A stretch of DNA of 64,000 bases from positions 4,269,190-4,333,189 of the forward strand of contig CM051459.1 of the NCBI GenBank assembly GCA_028095005.1, in the 5' to 3' direction. Both the position numbers and the translations under genes were made by a program. Numbering within the stretch: position 1 is the first letter of the stretch; each line of letters begins with the position of its first letter. Under the pieces are notes generated by a model, which searched no databases, had not been told where the DNA came from, and saw only the letters and a program-made list of their open reading frames with translations. The DNA comes from Rhynchospora pubera. Its lineage: Eukaryota > Streptophyta > Magnoliopsida > Poales > Cyperaceae. This document shows, piece after piece, positions 11,053-21,323 of the stretch.

Positions 11053-12566
11053 CTCTCTCTCTATATATATATATATATTCTTTTTCTTTTTCTTTTTTTT
11101 TTGAAAATGAGAAATATAAGTTTGTTAAGAGAAGAGAGACGATGAAGGCGATTGGCAAATATGTGTGCTTATAAATTGTTTATGAAGCTACTGTATTATA
11201 TTTGTTGACGGCGCAGACGTACAATATGCAATTTCTTACTTTTTTATTATTGCGCTACGTTTTTTAGGTACTTAAATGAAATAAATATGTTTTTCCTCAA
11301 AGTTCTGAAGTCTGAACTAATTCGGGTTAGGCCATCGGAGTGTGACAGTTTGTATTTTTAAAGTAAATAAATGAAAAGGGAGGGTGCTCAAATTAATTTT
11401 TCCCTGCTCCATGAGCTTACAATGACATAATACACCGAAACAAAAGTCCATAAGGTTCGATATGCATGTTGACGTGATAACGATATATAACATTTTATCC
11501 TAAAATATTATTTAAAATTGATGAGTAGCGTTTTGTCTAAAATAATTTTGAGTGTAAATTATATGTTATATATAATATATCGTGCATATATTTATTCTAT
11601 CATCACACAGCATATTTTGGTCATTTTGATATGTTTTGAGAACAAAATTTGTCAAAATCAAATTTAAATTGCAATAGAACGTTCTTGAATCAAGTTCGTC
11701 GATAGAAAACTAAATTACAAACAAATGAGTTGGTGTCACACTAATTCGTTATACAGGAACATTATTAAGATTTTATTTTCATCGAACATTTTGTCTTTTT
11801 TATTTTAAGATAAATTGGAAATCTAAGCCCCGCATTTTGCCTATTTTACTTTTATTATACATCTATAAAATAATTCGCACTTGATTTTAATTATGTTTTG
11901 CATATTACTTGCCACTTGAAACATGCATATCAGATTAAAAAAATTAAATTCATCGTTTAATTTCAAATATTATAACTACATTATGGCACGAGTTTTGTAA
12001 TGTTAAATTAGAGTAATTACTTTACTTGATAGTTGATGAACAAAGATATCCTTGCCAAACTCGATTGCAATTTGATTCACTTCTCAAATTTTGTGCACCG
12101 AATGCAGCCAAAAACTTCACCGTCACACATTCCACAACCCACTAATTCAGTGTAAGCAATTCTGCAATGGCAATTATACAATGCTTTTCTACGACTTAAC
12201 ACCAACACCGAATGCTGTCTGTTACTTACCACGGCGTTTGAACTTTGAACCAAGGAAAACAATAAGAAATCTTTCTACGTTATCATTCGTGAAATGTCGT
12301 AGAAATAGTTTGTAAGAGTTTAGCAATCTTTTATGCGTCCCCGGGAAAGTATTTTTATTTATTTATTGAGCTCTTTTTTGTGAGAAAGAAACCCCAAAAA
12401 AGAAAAAGAAAAAAACAAAGCATCTCTCTCTCCCCTCTGCTTCACTCGTGCCATTTCTCTTTTCAGATAATTAATAATGCGATAAATAAGCAAAGAAGAG
12501 AAAATTCGGAACCAAATCCAACACAAGACACACATCGACAGAGATAGAGAGAAAGAGAGAAGAGAT
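11053..12566. other. Intergenic DNA and probable 5' UTR of the next gene
   Basis: No gene recognised. From about 12380 to the ATG at 12567 the sequence becomes purine- and CT/GA-rich (aaagaaaaagaaaaaaac, ctctctctcccctctgc, gagatagagagaaagagaga), a composition common in plant leader regions. Confidence 0.5.
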
Positions 12567-14226
12567 ATGGCAGAGGTTGTTGATCTAGACGAGTGGGAGT
12601 TACTCAGTCCCAATTCCATTTCCTCTTGCAAAGACGAATTCGAGGAGGATGATTTCGCCTACTTCGATTACTTCTCCAAGGATTTGGAACCACGAGGTGA
12701 GGTTTTGGGTACTCAAGTAGGAGATTGTTCGGGTAAGGATTTGTTAAACTCATCACCCGATTTTGATTCTGATCAAAGGGGGCTTGGTGTTGTTACTGAT
12801 CCTGATTTGGATAAGTATTGCTCTGATTTAGCAAGGGGGTTTGATGAGAAGGATGCTAGTTTTGTTGAAGAGAATCCGATTATGGAATTCGATTCTGGGG
12901 TTAATTGTGTTGATCAGGATTCAGTGGAGGAATTGGGTTTTGGAGAAATGGAGGTTTTGAATGAGTTTTATTGTAATCAAATTGATAGTGCAATTGTTAA
13001 TTGCCTGAGAGGAGAGCAACATTTGGAGAGGGGAAGTGAACAATCTTATTCAGAGAACTTGAATGACAGTGTGTTTCCTTTTCAAGGAATTGATAATTCC
13101 GATTCCGTTTTTGCATGCGAACCAAATAATAGTGAGGTTCTCGACTGGAGAAGCCCAAAAGCAATATTCACTGATGTGAGAAAGGAAAAGGGCGGTTTCT
13201 TTGGAATGGAAATGAGTTTTCAAATTGAGAATTCTGATGGAGATTGTTCAGAGAAGTCGATTGGAATCAATTCTGGAACAAATAGTTCAACTGATAGTTC
13301 CTCGAATTTAGCTAAAGATCCAGAGAAACACAACATTTCTTTTGATGAAAACAAACCCAAAAGTACTGAATCACAGGCAGGAACTAGAGATGGAGGAAAG
13401 GGAGAAAAGGTGGTGTTGGCTTGGTGGAAAATACCAATAGAGGTGATAAGATACTGTATATTTGGAGTGAGGCCAGTTTGGTCCATTTCTATGGCAATGG
13501 GGTTTTTAGGGTTTGTAATGTTTAGTAGGAGCTACTATTTGCACCGGATGAAACAGAAAGATTGTAAAACCAGGCCACCAGTGAAGGTTCATTTTGATGA
13601 GAAGGTTAGTTCCTCATATCTCTGGTACCTCTTTGTAAGTTTGTGTGCATTACTAAGATCAGTTTTCCTCTTTTAACATTTCTCATGCACTGTGATTAAT
13701 TTTCCTCTTTATGTGTTGAACATCATTATTTGTGTTATTAGGTAATAATGCACGACTTGTTTCATTGTTTGGATAATATGAGTTGATATCTTCATTTTAA
13801 TGGGTCCATTTGCAAAATTTTAGAATGGTTCTTTTCTTGCTTCCCAACTAGTAAACTATTCCTTTGTGCATTGGCTTGTGGTAAGGTAAACTGCTTGCCA
13901 AGGATTCCTGTACTATCAGTGCAAGCTATGGTAACCAGTCATGTCTTCTGCATAATAAATAATTTGAACGAATTGCCGCTGAACTAAATCTAGCACATAT
14001 GCACTTTTAATGAAAATTAACTAGCAAAAGAACGGCTTCTGATAAATTAGTGTTTAATTGTCTTTTACTTTGATGTAAACAGAAGAGAGCTGCGATACAG
14101 ACGAGAGCAGCACGGCTGAACAAGAAGGTGAGCTTGGTTAGGCCAGATCCTATACTACGAACTCCACTTACTGCTTTTGGTGTATCTCCTTTTCCTGCGA
14201 TGAGCAGCTTTCAGTGGGCCCCATGA
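12567..14226 (+). CDS. Acidic protein with C-terminal membrane segment, two exons
   Basis: Exon 1 is 12567-13604 (ending at donor aag|gttagt); exon 2 is 14083-14226 (acceptor taaacag). The frame is kept and gives 393 aa. Residues 1-280 are acidic, low in complexity and rich in D, E, S and N. A hydrophobic segment (about 310-326, ISMAMGFLGFVMF) follows WWKIPIEVIRYCIFG, and a short basic tail (HRMKQKDCKTRPPVKVHF then KRAAIQTRAARLNKK) ends in FQWAP. This predicts a tail-proximal membrane anchor with the acidic part in the cytosol. The N-terminus holds DEWELL, an acidic W-x-x-L motif of the ATG8-interacting type. I do not recognise the family with certainty; an ATG8-interacting (ATI-like) role is speculative. 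The simple ORF ending at 13676 runs into the intron. Confidence 0.78.
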
Positions 14227-15301
14227 GTCACTTCTCTTCTTTTCTGTTTAATTCTGAAATTTAGTACATTTTAATTTTTCATGGAATGCAGTAGACTAAT
14301 AGCAATTAGAGTGGAGTAAATATTATGGTCACACAATAATTTCTTGGAATATATTTGATTGTATATAACTAAGATACCTTTCTGGATGTACCTGGCTCTT
14401 TTCACATATAATCTTTCTAAAATATTAGATATTGCTTCCTTGGATGCGGTCCTTTCTTTGAATTTTTAAATTAAATCTCCAATGCTGCTGTGCGGTTAGA
14501 TAAGGTTTTCATATGTTGTCAAATTGCATATAATAATTCGTCATTTTCCAGGTCTTGTGGTATACTGAAATTTAAGAAGCTTCGGTGCATTGAAACTTCA
14601 AAAACTGCAATTGATCCCTTTCTATTAAAACTGCAATTTAGATCTCAAGAGAATACAAGTTGATGTTGCAGCTGAAATTTCAAAATTTTACTCCCATTTA
14701 CATTTTGTTTTCTCCAAAGAAATCATGGAGTCCATTATTGTTTCTGTTTAAGTTTGATCCCCGCAAATTCGAAATTGCTCGGCCTGAAAAGTTTAAAATT
14801 AAGACTGCAAATCGAAACTCCCGCATAAAAGTAATTAAAACGATTTTATAGCAAAATGTTTTTCCCTAAATCAACCTGAGAAGTGAGAACTATGGTGAAT
14901 TAATCATCGTGATGTTTGTTCTGATATAATCCGGCAGTAGATTTGAAATTGCTTTTGACGTAATATTTTTGGGCTTTTATATATTATTTTGAGATCCCAG
15001 TAACGACAGGTCTAGCGAATTATAATTTATTATTCTAACTGTTAAGCCCATAACTTAAAAGAGTACAATCGTAAATAAAATTTATTCGAACTTTCTTCAT
15101 TAGATGTTTTTCGCATGAAAATTGAACTCTTTTTGAAGCCAAACTCAAATAATTCTCCATGAAATTTTCGATTTTGTCACATTGATGCTATATTGGCTAT
15201 TGGCATTTTCCTTCTAGTCCGCCTTCACCTTATATTGTTATCATAAACTCAACAGAGGACCTTAACACAACGTTAAGTACACAACTAAGCATTCCATAAC
15301 C
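14227..15301. other. Intergenic: 3' flank and upstream region of the GRP23-like gene
   Basis: AT-rich, no gene. The last about 80 bp before 15302 are probably the leader of the next gene; the change to GC-rich coding sequence at 15302 is abrupt. Confidence 0.5.
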
Positions 15302-18280
15302 ATGGCCTTGTACCGCCACCTCCTCCGCCGCCTCCACCCTCAAATTCCCTCCCCATCGCTTCCCCTCCGCCTCGTCCCCGCTCGCCTCTTCGCCTTCTCC
15401 TCCGCCGAGGAGGCCGCCGCCGAGCGCCGCCGCCTGAAGCGCCGCCTCCGCATCGAACCCCCTCTCCACGCTCTCCGCTCCCCGTCCTATCCCCCGGCCC
15501 CTCGCGACCCCCGCCTCCCCGACTCCACCTCCGCCCTCGTCGGCCCCCGCCTCTCTCTCCACAATCGCATCCAGTCGCTCCTCCGCTCTGGCGACCTCGA
15601 CTCCGCCTCCTCCATTGCGCGCCTTCACACCTTCCAGCTCCGGCCTCGCCCCACTGTCTTCACTTGCAACGCCGTCACCGCCTCCTTCCTCCGCAATGCC
15701 CGCCTCGACGACTCCATCACTCTCTTCCACTTCTTCTTTCGCCAGAACAACATCGTGCCCAATGTCGTCTCTTATAACATCCTCATCAATGCCTTGTGTG
15801 ATTCCAAGAGGGTCGATGACGCTATGCAAATTTACAAAGAGATTTTGGAATCGGCCCCCTTCTCTCCCTCTTCCGTCACCTACAGGCACTTGACCAAGGG
15901 GCTCGTCGATGCTGACAGAATTCAGGAGGCGGTCGATTTGTTGCGGGAGATGCTCAATCGGGGACATGGTGCTGATTCCATGGTCTACAACAACCTCATC
16001 AAGGGCTTCCTTGACAGGGACAATTGGGAGAAGGCACGCGAGCTGTTCGATGAATTGGCTGAGCGGTGTTTAGTGTATGATGGAGCCGTGCACGCTACTT
16101 TCATGGAGGCGTATTGGAAACAAGGGTTGGATAAGGAGGCAATGGAGAATTACCAATCTTTACTTGACAGAAAATTTAAAATGAGCCCGGCCACCTGCAA
16201 TGTGTTAATCCAGACTTTACTTGACCATGATAAGAATGACGAGGCACAGACGCTTTGGGAAGACATGTTAGACAACCATAAACCTCCTGGTACCTTGGCA
16301 ATCAATACAGAGACTTACAATATCATGGTTAACCAATGTTTTAAGGAGGGGAGGTTTAAGGATGCCATTGATGTGTTCCACACACCTCCATGCAAGCCGT
16401 TGATGATGGATGTAGGTTGCTTTAATAACATTATCGGCAAGCTTTGCGAGAATAGCTTAATGGAAGATGCAGAGAAGCTGTTCGAGGAGATGGATAAGAA
16501 GTCGGTTTTGCCTGATGTGTGGACCTATACTTATTTGGTTGATGGTTTTCTTAAAGAAGGGAAGACAGATGATGCGATGAGGTATTACAAACTTTCTCTT
16601 GGCAGCAATGAGAAAAATAGTTTTTTTCTTGGCATTGGGGAGAATAGTAGTGGCATTTCTTCTGGTTCCAGTGAGAACAATAGTAGCAATTCTCCGAGTT
16701 CTGCTGAGAATAGGGTTACTGCTGAGAATAATAACATCTCTTCCGGCGCTGGTCAGATTAATAACTTATTTCTAGGGTCTAGTTGGAATAATGGCCCCAA
16801 GTTAAACGTGCAGTTTTTCAATAAACTTTTTGTGGGTCTGGCGAAGGATGGCAGAATAAAGGATGCCTTGGAGGTGTATGGTAAAATGCCTGAGAAGGAG
16901 ATTAAGCCAAATGAAGAGAGTTACAGAACCCTAGTTAATGCATTGTGCAAGGACGGTGACTTGAATCAAGCACGGGAGCTGATGCGTGATATGGTACGAA
17001 CTGGTGTCATTGCTGGCACAGAATTCAAGGAATCAATAGTAGAGATATTTAAAGAAGCAGGGAGAGGTGATGAGATTGAGTTGGTGTTTAAAGAGAGGGT
17101 GATTTCGACTGGCCCAGTTCTCAGCCAGACTGATTTCAGTGGACCTTCTCAAGCCCGTACTGGTCCTAGGAGAAGCTCGCCTAGAGCTGGGGAAGGTGTT
17201 CCTCAGGCTCAGCCTGGTTTCAACCTGCCTCAAAGGCAAGCCCGATCTGGCCCAGCTCAAACACAACCCTATATCAACACAATTCAGGGGAGATCCAATT
17301 TCATTCCATCTGAATTGCCGCCTACTTTCAATCCGGCGCAAAGGCAACCTGGTATAGGTGTTGTTCCAGGCCAGAATTGGAACAGCAATAATCCTAATAA
17401 AATTTTTGGTCCAGATAGGTTCAGTTCTCACTCTAATGGATCTAGTTTCAGACAAAGTAACCAAGGATTTCACCCACAAAATCAGCAATCTCCATTTTGT
17501 GGTACTAGTGCCCAACCAGGGCTCGGTCAAGTTTTAAATGAGTTTGGTTCCTCTCAAGCTAACCATAAAGTTGGTTCACATTATCCCCAAAACCTTTCTG
17601 ATAATACTCAGCCTCAACGAGGATTTGATCACTCACAAGCCCAGAATAGCTTTAGTCATACACCTGGTCAACCTGGATATGGGACCAAGCATAATCAATC
17701 TGGGTTTAGCAACCCTAATGTTCAAAGTGGATTCAGGTACAATCAGGATCAACCCGGGTTTAGTGCATATGGTGCCCAAAGGGGACTACGGGCTAATCAG
17801 AGTCAGCCGGGGTTTGGCACCTATAATGGTCAGACTGCATTTGGGTCTACTCTGGGTCAGCCTGGGCCTGGTGCATTTAATGGTCAGAGTGGATTTGGGT
17901 CTCCTCAGGGTCAATCTGGCTTTGATGCTTATAACAATCAAAATGAATTTGTAACCTATAATGGTCAGCCTGGGTTCGTTGCCTATAACAATCAAAGTGA
18001 ATCTGGGTCCAATTATGGTTATCCGAGATCTGGTGCACACAATGTTCAAAGCCGATACAGGTCTAAGCAGGGTCAATTCAGTAATGGTGGCTTTGATGGT
18101 CAATCAAGCTTTGTCCCATCTCAGCAGCATGCGACTTGGAAAGAGACATTTAGATCACCTCAAAGCGAATCCCCTTATCAATTTCATCGTTCGTTGAAAT
18201 TAGGCGATGAACAAGAGAATCCTTCAGACTTGGGTTCTAATCAACCTGACCCGCTAGCTGTGGGTTCACAACGTTATTGA
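15302..18280 (+). CDS. GRP23: GRP23-like P-class PPR protein with Gln/Gly/Asn-rich repeat tail
   Basis: Intronless, 992 aa; ATG in a good context (accATGGCC). Residues 1-60 are Arg/Leu/Ala-rich, consistent with a mitochondrial presequence, and include a basic stretch (EAAAERRRLKRRLRIE). Residues about 115-440 carry tandem P-class PPR motifs (e.g. VVSYNILINALCDSKRVDDA). A Ser/Asn-rich insert sits at about 440-500, then more PPRs to about 590. Residues 600-990 form a low-complexity tail of repeats ending QPGF/QSGF. This architecture matches Arabidopsis GLUTAMINE-RICH PROTEIN 23, an essential embryo protein first described as interacting with RNA polymerase II subunit III and later linked to mitochondrial RNA editing. 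The first 300 bp are very GC-rich and the 3' half is AT-rich. Orthology is inferred from architecture. Confidence 0.88.
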   Translation: MALYRHLLRRLHPQIPSPSLPLRLVPARLFAFSSAEEAAAERRRLKRRLRIEPPLHALRSPSYPPAPRDPRLPDSTSALVGPRLSLHNRIQSLLRSGDLDSASSIARLHTFQLRPRPTVFTCNAVTASFLRNARLDDSITLFHFFFRQNNIVPNVVSYNILINALCDSKRVDDAMQIYKEILESAPFSPSSVTYRHLTKGLVDADRIQEAVDLLREMLNRGHGADSMVYNNLIKGFLDRDNWEKARELFDELAERCLVYDGAVHATFMEAYWKQGLDKEAMENYQSLLDRKFKMSPATCNVLIQTLLDHDKNDEAQTLWEDMLDNHKPPGTLAINTETYNIMVNQCFKEGRFKDAIDVFHTPPCKPLMMDVGCFNNIIGKLCENSLMEDAEKLFEEMDKKSVLPDVWTYTYLVDGFLKEGKTDDAMRYYKLSLGSNEKNSFFLGIGENSSGISSGSSENNSSNSPSSAENRVTAENNNISSGAGQINNLFLGSSWNNGPKLNVQFFNKLFVGLAKDGRIKDALEVYGKMPEKEIKPNEESYRTLVNALCKDGDLNQARELMRDMVRTGVIAGTEFKESIVEIFKEAGRGDEIELVFKERVISTGPVLSQTDFSGPSQARTGPRRSSPRAGEGVPQAQPGFNLPQRQARSGPAQTQPYINTIQGRSNFIPSELPPTFNPAQRQPGIGVVPGQNWNSNNPNKIFGPDRFSSHSNGSSFRQSNQGFHPQNQQSPFCGTSAQPGLGQVLNEFGSSQANHKVGSHYPQNLSDNTQPQRGFDHSQAQNSFSHTPGQPGYGTKHNQSGFSNPNVQSGFRYNQDQPGFSAYGAQRGLRANQSQPGFGTYNGQTAFGSTLGQPGPGAFNGQSGFGSPQGQSGFDAYNNQNEFVTYNGQPGFVAYNNQSESGSNYGYPRSGAHNVQSRYRSKQGQFSNGGFDGQSSFVPSQQHATWKETFRSPQSESPYQFHRSLKLGDEQENPSDLGSNQPDPLAVGSQRY

Positions 18281-18924
18281 ACTTAATTGTGATGGTGTGA
18301 TTAGAGGATTTCATTATTGAATAAATGTAGGTTTTAACCTACAGTTAGCCTCTTTTTGATGTTTTAGATATACAGAATGGTTTTTTTTTTTTTTTTTTTT
18401 TTTTTACCGATAGAGTTAAACGAGGTAAGAAGAGTTGTAAAGTTATTTTGATGAAGTGCTGTCTTATATTTTTCATATCGATTTGTAATATTTATTGTTA
18501 TCCAATTTTTAGTACCAAAGTACTAATAGCTACTTGCTTGCAAATAACTTGCTCTATCATGGTCGTTGGCGGTGCTTATTTTTCTATCTGTCTAGATTGA
18601 ATGTGCTACTTCATTTGCAGTCATCAATCTTTCTTTTTTCCTCAATTTTCTTGCCAAAGGCTTCTGAGGAATAATTAGTTATGAGAAATTATGATTTGTT
18701 TTCGTGATAGTGGGTAGAAATGGTTTTGGGTTTAGTTGTGGATAAATAATTGTGGGGTTAAATGTTTAATGCTTTTTTTTTATTTTTATTGAAAGGGCTT
18801 AATGCTTGATATATATCTTTTTGGAAGTTCAAGCAGAAAATAACTATTTCATTCTATTCCAATGACGTTTTGCTAGAATAAAGTCTAAATTTCAGTTTGT
18901 TTTGCTACAAAGTTACGGGTAATT
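18281..18924. other. 3' flank of the GRP23-like gene
   Basis: No gene. An aataaa-containing stretch (18318-18326, ttgaataaatg) could serve polyadenylation, and a T run of about 26 lies at 18380-18405. The WAK duplication unit begins at about 18925. Confidence 0.5.
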
Positions 18925-20699
18925 TAAGGAAGAAAAAGGTTGAACAAATTATAATGCTGTACTGACAAATTATGCTTTTTTTCCTTAAAAACAAACATAA
19001 ACAAACGACATTTAAACTGGATCAGAAAGCCCGTATGAAAATCACGTGAACGAATTGGTGGCCCAACTAATCTCGCGATCTTATACAAATTCCAAAACAG
19101 AAATGACAACGGCAATCTGTAATTTTGCCATATTATTAAAAACAACAGCAAATATGGGTCGCAAGTTGCAATAACAACTAACGGCCATTTGCTTGCTTAC
19201 TAAAAACTATTCAATATTATTTTACAAGGACAGTGAAAGGATATATTGCAGCGATGGATCGAGAAATTTCTCAAGGGAATCATCTTGGCAGTTCCATAGA
19301 AGGTAGCATGCTGGTTTCTAGGCTATACTGCCTAGTCACTTCTTCCTCTTTTACAGTTGAATGACTAGACTTTCCCACCATCTTGGGCCCACTTAACAGG
19401 GGACCGAGTGCATCTGAATTTGGATTCATTAAATCTGGCTCAATGGCTCGTAGAATACTTTCTAATTCAGTTGCCACTTCCCTCATAGTCGGTCGCTCCT
19501 CTCCTTTCAAGCACAAACATTTGTCTGTAAGCCTTCCTACGGCTTCTATTCGTTCAACACCAGCTTCCTCTACTATGCAAGGATCCATAACTTGCATCAA
19601 GCTGCCTGAGCTAGCAAGCTTGCTAAAATATGCCGCTAAACCTTGGATTTCTACTGGTCTCTCATAGGAAATGGGCTTTTCCCTTAACCACAACTCAGCA
19701 AGGACAACCCCGAAACTGTATACATCACTCTTGTCAGTTAGCTGATGTGTAGCGAAGTATTCGGGATCTTAGTACCCGAAAGTCCCCTGTACAACCGTTG
19801 TTACATGAGTCTGGTCAAATGGCACAGATCTTGATGCACCAAAGTCAGATATTTTAGCTGTGTACTTCTTATCTAACAAGATATTTGATGATTTAATATC
19901 ACGGTGGATGATAGGTGGAGAAGCAGCTGAGTGCAAATAAGCAAGTGCTCCGGCAACATCTGTCGCTATTTGTAGTCTATCTTTCCATGATAAAGGAATA
20001 GGACTAGTGATAAGGTTAAATAAAGTTCCATTAGGTACAAATTCATAGACCAACAATGGAACCTCAGTTTCTAAGCAGCAGCCGAGAAGCTTAACAATAT
20101 TTTTGTGGTTTATTTGCGACAGGTTTGTAATCTCGTTCACAAAAGACTCCACTTGGCTTGGGTCAGACAGTTTGGACTTCTTGATAGCTACCATTGTTTT
20201 ATCTCACAGGATTCCCTTGTAAACAGTACCAAATCCTCCATGGCCCAGAACTCTGTTCTCGTTGTAATTATCTGTGGCTTTTTGGAGCTGTTCTGTGGTA
20301 AAGATCTTTCTTGTTGAATCAATTCCTTTTGAATCATATCTTTCTTTCAGCAAGTTGCCTCCATTTTGTCTAAAGAACTTGGCTCTCATTTTAATTAGCT
20401 TTCTTTTTTGGAAACTCATATACCACCAGAAAGTTGCTGCTGTCAATATGAATATAGAACCAAGGCCCAAGCCTGGACAATTGACGAAAACAAAATATTT
20501 TTAGCACTGTCTTTTCAAAAATCATTGAACATAATGTTTTCAACTAGATGAAAAATTCACTCTTTCGTTTTATTTGACGATTGTATAATTGTGTATTTTT
20601 TTTTCTAGGGTTAGATTGGTAATGTTTTCTTTACTCTTGTTCTACACAACAATACATAGTTTGGCATAGGAGAAAGTAAGCTTCATAGAAATCCTTCTC

Positions 20700-20844
20700 G
20701 CTGAGAACTAGCTCTTAGTCTAGTGGCAAAGATCAACACACTTTCAGTCAAGGTCGCGGGTTCGAAATCCGGATGGAGGTTCTTTGTGACATTTAATTTC
20801 GAAATAAATTGGAGAGCTTGACTTCCATCTTATTTAAAAAAAAA
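20700..20844 (+). mobile_element. tRNA-derived SINE with 13-bp target duplication
   Basis: Contains an A box (TAGTCTAGTGG, about 20717) and a B box (GGGTTCGAAATCC, about 20758) and ends in an A run. It is flanked by agaaatccttctc (20687-20699) and agaaatccatctc (20845-20857), a 13-bp target duplication with one mismatch. The duplicated WAK copy has a single, uninterrupted version of this site at about 27515-27535 (ggaatccatctcgctatttc), i.e. a paralogous empty site. Length 145 bp. Confidence 0.88.
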
Positions 20845-20910
20845 AGAAATCCATCTCCTAGTTCTGTACTTCTGTTATATAATATAATGTATCACCATTT
20901 TATGAGTTCG

Positions 20911-21323
20911 AAGAGAAATGGTAGTGTCCTATATATATGACAGATGGGTCCGTCCATTACAATCGTTTTTACGTTTTTAAATTTCAAATGACCGATCCGA
21001 ACCGTTTTATATATTCTCAATATTGAAAACTTATAAAAAAAAACTAAATTTTACATTTTTCTGAAATTTTTAACTATTTTTTTTTGGTATTTTTAAAAAT
21101 TCATGATATAAACATTATGGATTGTCCAATAACAACGATTTTCTAAAATACAAAAAAAATAGTAAAAAATTTCGAAAAAATGTAAAAAGTGGTTTCTTAT
21201 AAGTTTTCAATATGGAGAACATATTGAACGGTTCGGATCGGTTATTTGAAATTTAAATACATGAAATTGTTTGTATTGGACGGAGCTCATCCATCCTATA
21301 TATTGGACACTAGCATTTCTCTT
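20911..21323. mobile_element. Palindromic MITE (AGAGAAATGNTAGTGTCC type)
   Basis: The left end aagagaaatggtagtgtcc is matched inversely by ggacactagcatttctctt. The interior is a long palindrome with the same core as the other families (accgatccgaaccgtttt, ttctcaatattgaaaac, ctgaaatttttaactatttt). It lies in intron 2 of the WAK pseudogene. No clean target duplication could be read; the corresponding stretch of the other WAK copy differs in sequence. Confidence 0.8.

Noticed and set aside
15230..15967. 245-codon antisense frame opposite the GRP23-like gene
   Set aside because: GC-rich 5' coding sequence leaves the opposite strand open by chance; no domain, and the sense strand has clear PPR motifs.
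17033..18103. Several overlapping frames on both strands in the repeat tail of the PPR gene
   Set aside because: The degenerate QPGF-coding repeats keep other frames open; they are shadows.
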